Assembly: GCA_034666665.1 (NCBI GenBank)
Contig: JAXDLK010000117.1
Location: 1-7,628 of the forward strand
Reading direction: 5' to 3'
From: JAXDLK01 sp034666665
Lineage (GTDB): Bacteria; Desulfobacterota; Binatia; JACPRU01
DNA length: 7,628 nucleotides
In this document: positions 5,607-7,628 of the stretch, one piece after another
How positions within the stretch are numbered: the stretch's first letter is position 1
Layout of the letters: each line of letters starts with the position of its first letter
Program-made: the position numbers and the translations under genes
Notes under the pieces: model-generated
Database searches by the model: none
The model's input: only the letters and a program-made list of their open reading frames with translations
What the model was told of the DNA's origin: nothing

Positions 5607-5636
5607 GTGACCGCCCGGGTGCGCGGCGCAGCGTGA
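5607..5636 (+). CDS. Putative 9-residue leader peptide of the hydroxylase
   Basis: This short open frame would encode MTARVRGAA, starting at GTG 5607 behind GGAGGA and ending at TGA 5634-5636. The TGA overlaps the hydroxylase GTG (5633-5635) as GTGA, the same 4-bp arrangement as vapB-vapC. Translating it would carry a ribosome onto the hydroxylase start and through the left arm of the hairpin that encloses it. The peptide shows no run of rare or amino-acid-specific codons, so classical attenuation is not indicated. The interpretation rests on geometry only and chance is possible. Confidence 0.35.
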   Translation: MTARVRGAA

Positions 5637-5647
5637 GCACGCTGCGC
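5626..5647 (+). promoter_or_regulatory. Hairpin enclosing the hydroxylase start codon
   Basis: GCGCAGCGTG (5626-5635) and CACGCTGCGC (5638-5647) are perfect 10-bp complementary arms with AG between them. The GTG start codon is the last three bases of the left arm. In RNA a few central pairs would open to form the loop, but most of the initiation region would still be paired. This could hold translation low unless a ribosome arrives from upstream. Confidence 0.55.
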
Positions 5648-6880
5648 GCCATCGTCGTCGGCGGCGGCATCGGCGGCCTGACGACCGCGATCGCGTTCGC
5701 CCGCAAGGGCATCCGCGTCACGCTGCTCGAGCAGGCCGCTGAGCTCGGCGAGATCGGTGCCGGCATTCAGCTCTCGCCGAACGCGACGCGCGTGCTCTTC
5801 GCCTTCGGTCTCGAGCGCGCGCTCGGCGAGGTCGCCTTTCGGCCCGAGGCGGTGGAGGCGCGCACCTGGCGGCGCGGCGCTCTGCTGAGCCGTGTGCCGC
5901 TCGGCGCCGCGGCCGTCGCGCAGTTCGGCGCGCCCTACTTGCACGTCCACCGCGCCGACCTGATCGCGCTCCTCGCGCGCGCGGCCGCCGAACACCCGCT
6001 GGTCGAGCTGCGGCTCGGCACGGCGTGCACGGACTGTGCGAGCGACGAGCACGGTGCGACGCTGACGCTCGCGACCGCCGAGAGCATCACCGCCGATCTC
6101 GTAGTGGGCGCCGACGGCATCCGCAGCACGGTGCGCACCGCGCTGTTCGGTCCCGAGCAGCCGCGCTTCACCGGCAACGTCGCCTGGCGCGGCCTCGTGC
6201 CCGCAGGAGTGCTCGACGGCGCCGGCGTTCGTCCGGTGGCGGCGCTGTGGATGGGACCCAGTGCGCACTTCGTGCACTACTTCGTCCGCGGCGGACGGCT
6301 CGTGAACTTCGTCGGTGTGGTCGAGCGAGACGACTGGCGCGACGAGTCCTGGAGCGCGCGCGGCGACAAGCGCGACCTGCTGCGGGACTTCTCCGGCTGG
6401 CACCCGACCGTGCAGGCGATCGTCGCCGAAGCCGACGGGAACGCGTGCTTCCGCTGGGCGCTCTTCGATCGCGACCCGCTCGCGCGCTGGAGCCGCGGCG
6501 CGGCAACGCTCATCGGCGATGCATGCCACCCGATGCTGCCATTCATGGCGCAGGGAGCGTGCATGGCGATCGAGGACGCCGCGATGCTCGCAGAGTACAT
6601 CTCGACCTCGACTGCCGGCGCGCTGCCCGAGGCACTCGCCCGGTACGAGACGGTGCGGCGCCCGCGCACCGCGGGGATCCAGCTCGGCTCGCGCCGGAAC
6701 CGCGAGCTCTACCACATGCGCGCGCCGCGCAGCTGGGTGCGGAATCTCCGCATGCGAAGCGGGCGCGGCCTCGCCGCCCAGACCGCGCCGCTCTACGGCT
6801 ACGACGCCTTCGCCGCTGCCGAGATCGAGCGCATGTCTTACGACCCGGGCATGCACGATGGCGGGCCGCGAATCCCGTGA
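5633..6880 (+). CDS. FAD-dependent aromatic-ring hydroxylase
   Basis: This is a class A flavoprotein monooxygenase of 415 residues, of the salicylate hydroxylase / 3-hydroxybenzoate 6-hydroxylase type. It uses NAD(P)H and O2 to hydroxylate an aromatic substrate in the cytoplasm. The FAD-binding Rossmann motif GGGIGG is at 10-15, with E33 ending the second strand. The conserved arginine is R107 (HVHRADL), the DG motif is VVGADGIRSTVR at 157-168 and the GD motif is LIGDACHPMLPFMAQGACMAIEDA at 293-316. All key motifs are intact and the length is normal. The only usable start in this frame after the doxX stop is GTG 5633. Sampled GC is about 82% (5821-5880), higher than in the VOC gene. The exact substrate and the position hydroxylated cannot be told from sequence. 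Confidence 0.92.
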   Translation: MSTLRAIVVGGGIGGLTTAIAFARKGIRVTLLEQAAELGEIGAGIQLSPNATRVLFAFGLERALGEVAFRPEAVEARTWRRGALLSRVPLGAAAVAQFGAPYLHVHRADLIALLARAAAEHPLVELRLGTACTDCASDEHGATLTLATAESITADLVVGADGIRSTVRTALFGPEQPRFTGNVAWRGLVPAGVLDGAGVRPVAALWMGPSAHFVHYFVRGGRLVNFVGVVERDDWRDESWSARGDKRDLLRDFSGWHPTVQAIVAEADGNACFRWALFDRDPLARWSRGAATLIGDACHPMLPFMAQGACMAIEDAAMLAEYISTSTAGALPEALARYETVRRPRTAGIQLGSRRNRELYHMRAPRSWVRNLRMRSGRGLAAQTAPLYGYDAFAAAEIERMSYDPGMHDGGPRIP

Positions 6881-6970
6881 GCCGTGACGGCCTGATCCAT
6901 GCGACGCAGAACGCATTCGGCTCCGGCACGCCCGGCACGCGGATCCGCTCGTGCTGGCTGCGCGCGGCCC

Positions 6971-7570
6971 TCAGCTCGGCCAGGCGCGAAGGAACATGTC
7001 GGCGACCCGCCGGAGCTCCTTTCGGCTGGCACCGCTCGCGGCTTGCACCGCCATGCCGTGCACCGCGGTCGCGACGAAGCGGGCGAGAACGGCGGCGTCG
7101 GCGCCGGCGGGCAGGTCGCCTTCGGCGATCGCGCGGCGGAACCGCCGCCGTATCGCGGCGACACCCGCCGCGCGGCGTCCGGCGAGCTCCCGGCGAATCG
7201 GCTCGCCCGGTTTTCCGGCCGCGAGGGCAGCCTGGACCATGAGGCATCCCCCCGGATTCCGCGGATCGGTCAGCAGATCGACGGCCCCGTGCAGTAGCCG
7301 TTCGACCACCGCGCGGGCCGTCGGCCGCTCGAGGGCCTCGCGGGTGTAACCCGCGGGGCCGCTGTCGTACCGATCGATGACCTTGCGGAACAAGTCTTCC
7401 TTGTTTCCGAAGGCGGCATACATGCTCGGACGATTGATGCGCATCGCCTTCGTCAGGTCGTGGAGCGAGGTCCCTTCGTAACCTTTGCGCCAGAAGACGC
7501 GGAGCGCGCGATCGAGAGCCTCGTCGGCATCGAAGGAGCGCGGGCGCCCGGCCGTTCTCGTTCGTTCCAT
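6971..7570 (-). CDS. TetR/AcrR family regulator (ComR-like group)
   Basis: This 199-residue repressor begins with the typical GRPRSFD (8-14). The helix-turn-helix domain is at about 35-60 (TSLHDLTKAMRINRPSMYAAFGNKEDLF), followed by a helical sensor domain. The segment GGCLMVQAALAAG (107-119) is characteristic of a TetR subgroup that includes ComR-like regulators. ATG 7570 is preferred over an upstream ATG (7618) that would add 16 atypical residues. No Shine-Dalgarno site is visible before it. It converges on the hydroxylase gene (90-bp gap), so it is not that gene's operon partner. The operator-like repeat upstream suggests autorepression, and the main target is probably a gene beyond the right edge. 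Confidence 0.9.
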   Translation of the reverse strand: MERTRTAGRPRSFDADEALDRALRVFWRKGYEGTSLHDLTKAMRINRPSMYAAFGNKEDLFRKVIDRYDSGPAGYTREALERPTARAVVERLLHGAVDLLTDPRNPGGCLMVQAALAAGKPGEPIRRELAGRRAAGVAAIRRRFRRAIAEGDLPAGADAAVLARFVATAVHGMAVQAASGASRKELRRVADMFLRAWPS

Positions 7571-7571
7571 A

Positions 7572-7591
7572 CCGGTCGATACAATAACCGG
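7572..7591. repeat. Operator-like inverted repeat before the right-hand tetR
   Basis: CCGGT (7572-7576) and ACCGG (7587-7591) are inverted arms 10 bp apart, immediately before the start codon and across the proposed -10 box. TCGATA also occurs twice, at 7576-7581 and 7598-7603, 22 bp apart. Either pattern could be the regulator's own binding site. The arms are short. Confidence 0.4.
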
Positions 7592-7610
7592 CTTGACTCG
7601 ATATTGCCAA
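7581..7610 (-). promoter_or_regulatory. Putative promoter of the right-hand tetR
   Basis: Reading the minus strand, TTGGCA (7610-7605, 5 of 6 to the -35 consensus) is followed after 18 bp by TATTGT (7586-7581, 4 of 6 to the -10 consensus). The -10 box ends only 10 nt before the ATG, so transcription would begin a few bases from the start codon and the mRNA would be nearly leaderless. Confidence 0.4.
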
Positions 7611-7628
7611 CCGTGCATTTCGTACTGG

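Noticed and set aside
5540..6916. Very long minus-strand open frame of 458 codons
   Set aside because: It lies antisense to the hydroxylase, whose FAD motifs are unmistakable. The antisense translation is low-complexity, rich in Arg, Ala and Gly, and resembles no family, as expected in high-GC DNA.
6881..6970. Terminator or hidden gene between the hydroxylase and the right-hand tetR
   Set aside because: The best symmetry is GCCGT-G-ACGGC (6881-6891), too short and without a T-run. No small open frame with a ribosome site was seen.

Overview
This is high-GC bacterial chromosomal DNA, densely packed with short intergenic gaps. The proteins (tandem EthD, VOC, cupin, TetR, alpha/beta hydrolase, DoxX, FAD hydroxylase) are the kind found in soil or marine proteobacteria, actinobacteria and uncultured relatives. 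Nothing in the window fixes the taxon. No rRNA, tRNA, insertion sequence, phage gene or CRISPR array was found.

Layout, left to right. Positions 1-237 hold no recognisable gene. A VapBC-type toxin-antitoxin pair (238-896) follows, with a 4-bp start/stop overlap and a promoter that contains a tandem direct repeat. A minus-strand VOC/glyoxalase-like gene (972-1355) converges on it. That gene shares a divergent control region of about 200 bp, which includes an 8-bp-arm inverted repeat, with a plus-strand gene series. The series runs: tandem-EthD protein (1553-2347), exported cupin with a TTG start (2380-2841), TetR regulator (2896-3576), alpha/beta hydrolase (3581-4402), VOC protein with a C-terminal extension (4416-5105), DoxX-type membrane protein (5192-5581) and FAD aromatic hydroxylase (5633-6880). 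A second, minus-strand TetR regulator (6971-7570) converges on the hydroxylase. It is read from a promoter at the right edge and probably controls something beyond the window.

The central genes read as a small catabolic or detoxification cluster. The FAD hydroxylase could hydroxylate an aromatic ring. The long VOC protein has the three-ligand metal site of dioxygenases and glyoxalases. The hydrolase could cleave an ester or ring-fission product. EthD and cupin proteins are common accessories of such pathways. The substrate cannot be read from sequence. The internal TetR gene has a near-perfect 16-bp palindromic operator and a second 13/16 copy 32 bp downstream, which overlaps its own start codon, so autoregulation is likely.

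The most unusual features are regulatory. (1) The hydroxylase GTG start lies inside a perfect 10-bp-arm hairpin. It is preceded by a 9-codon minigene with its own Shine-Dalgarno sequence, whose stop overlaps that GTG, which suggests translational coupling through a leader peptide. (2) A perfect 12-bp-arm palindrome precedes DoxX. (3) Three genes (vapB and both tetR genes) have a plausible -10 box 4-11 nt from the ATG and little or no Shine-Dalgarno sequence, which suggests leaderless mRNAs. Sampled 60-base lines in the hydroxylase and right-hand TetR genes are about 82% GC against about 63% in the long VOC gene, so the right quarter may have a different history.
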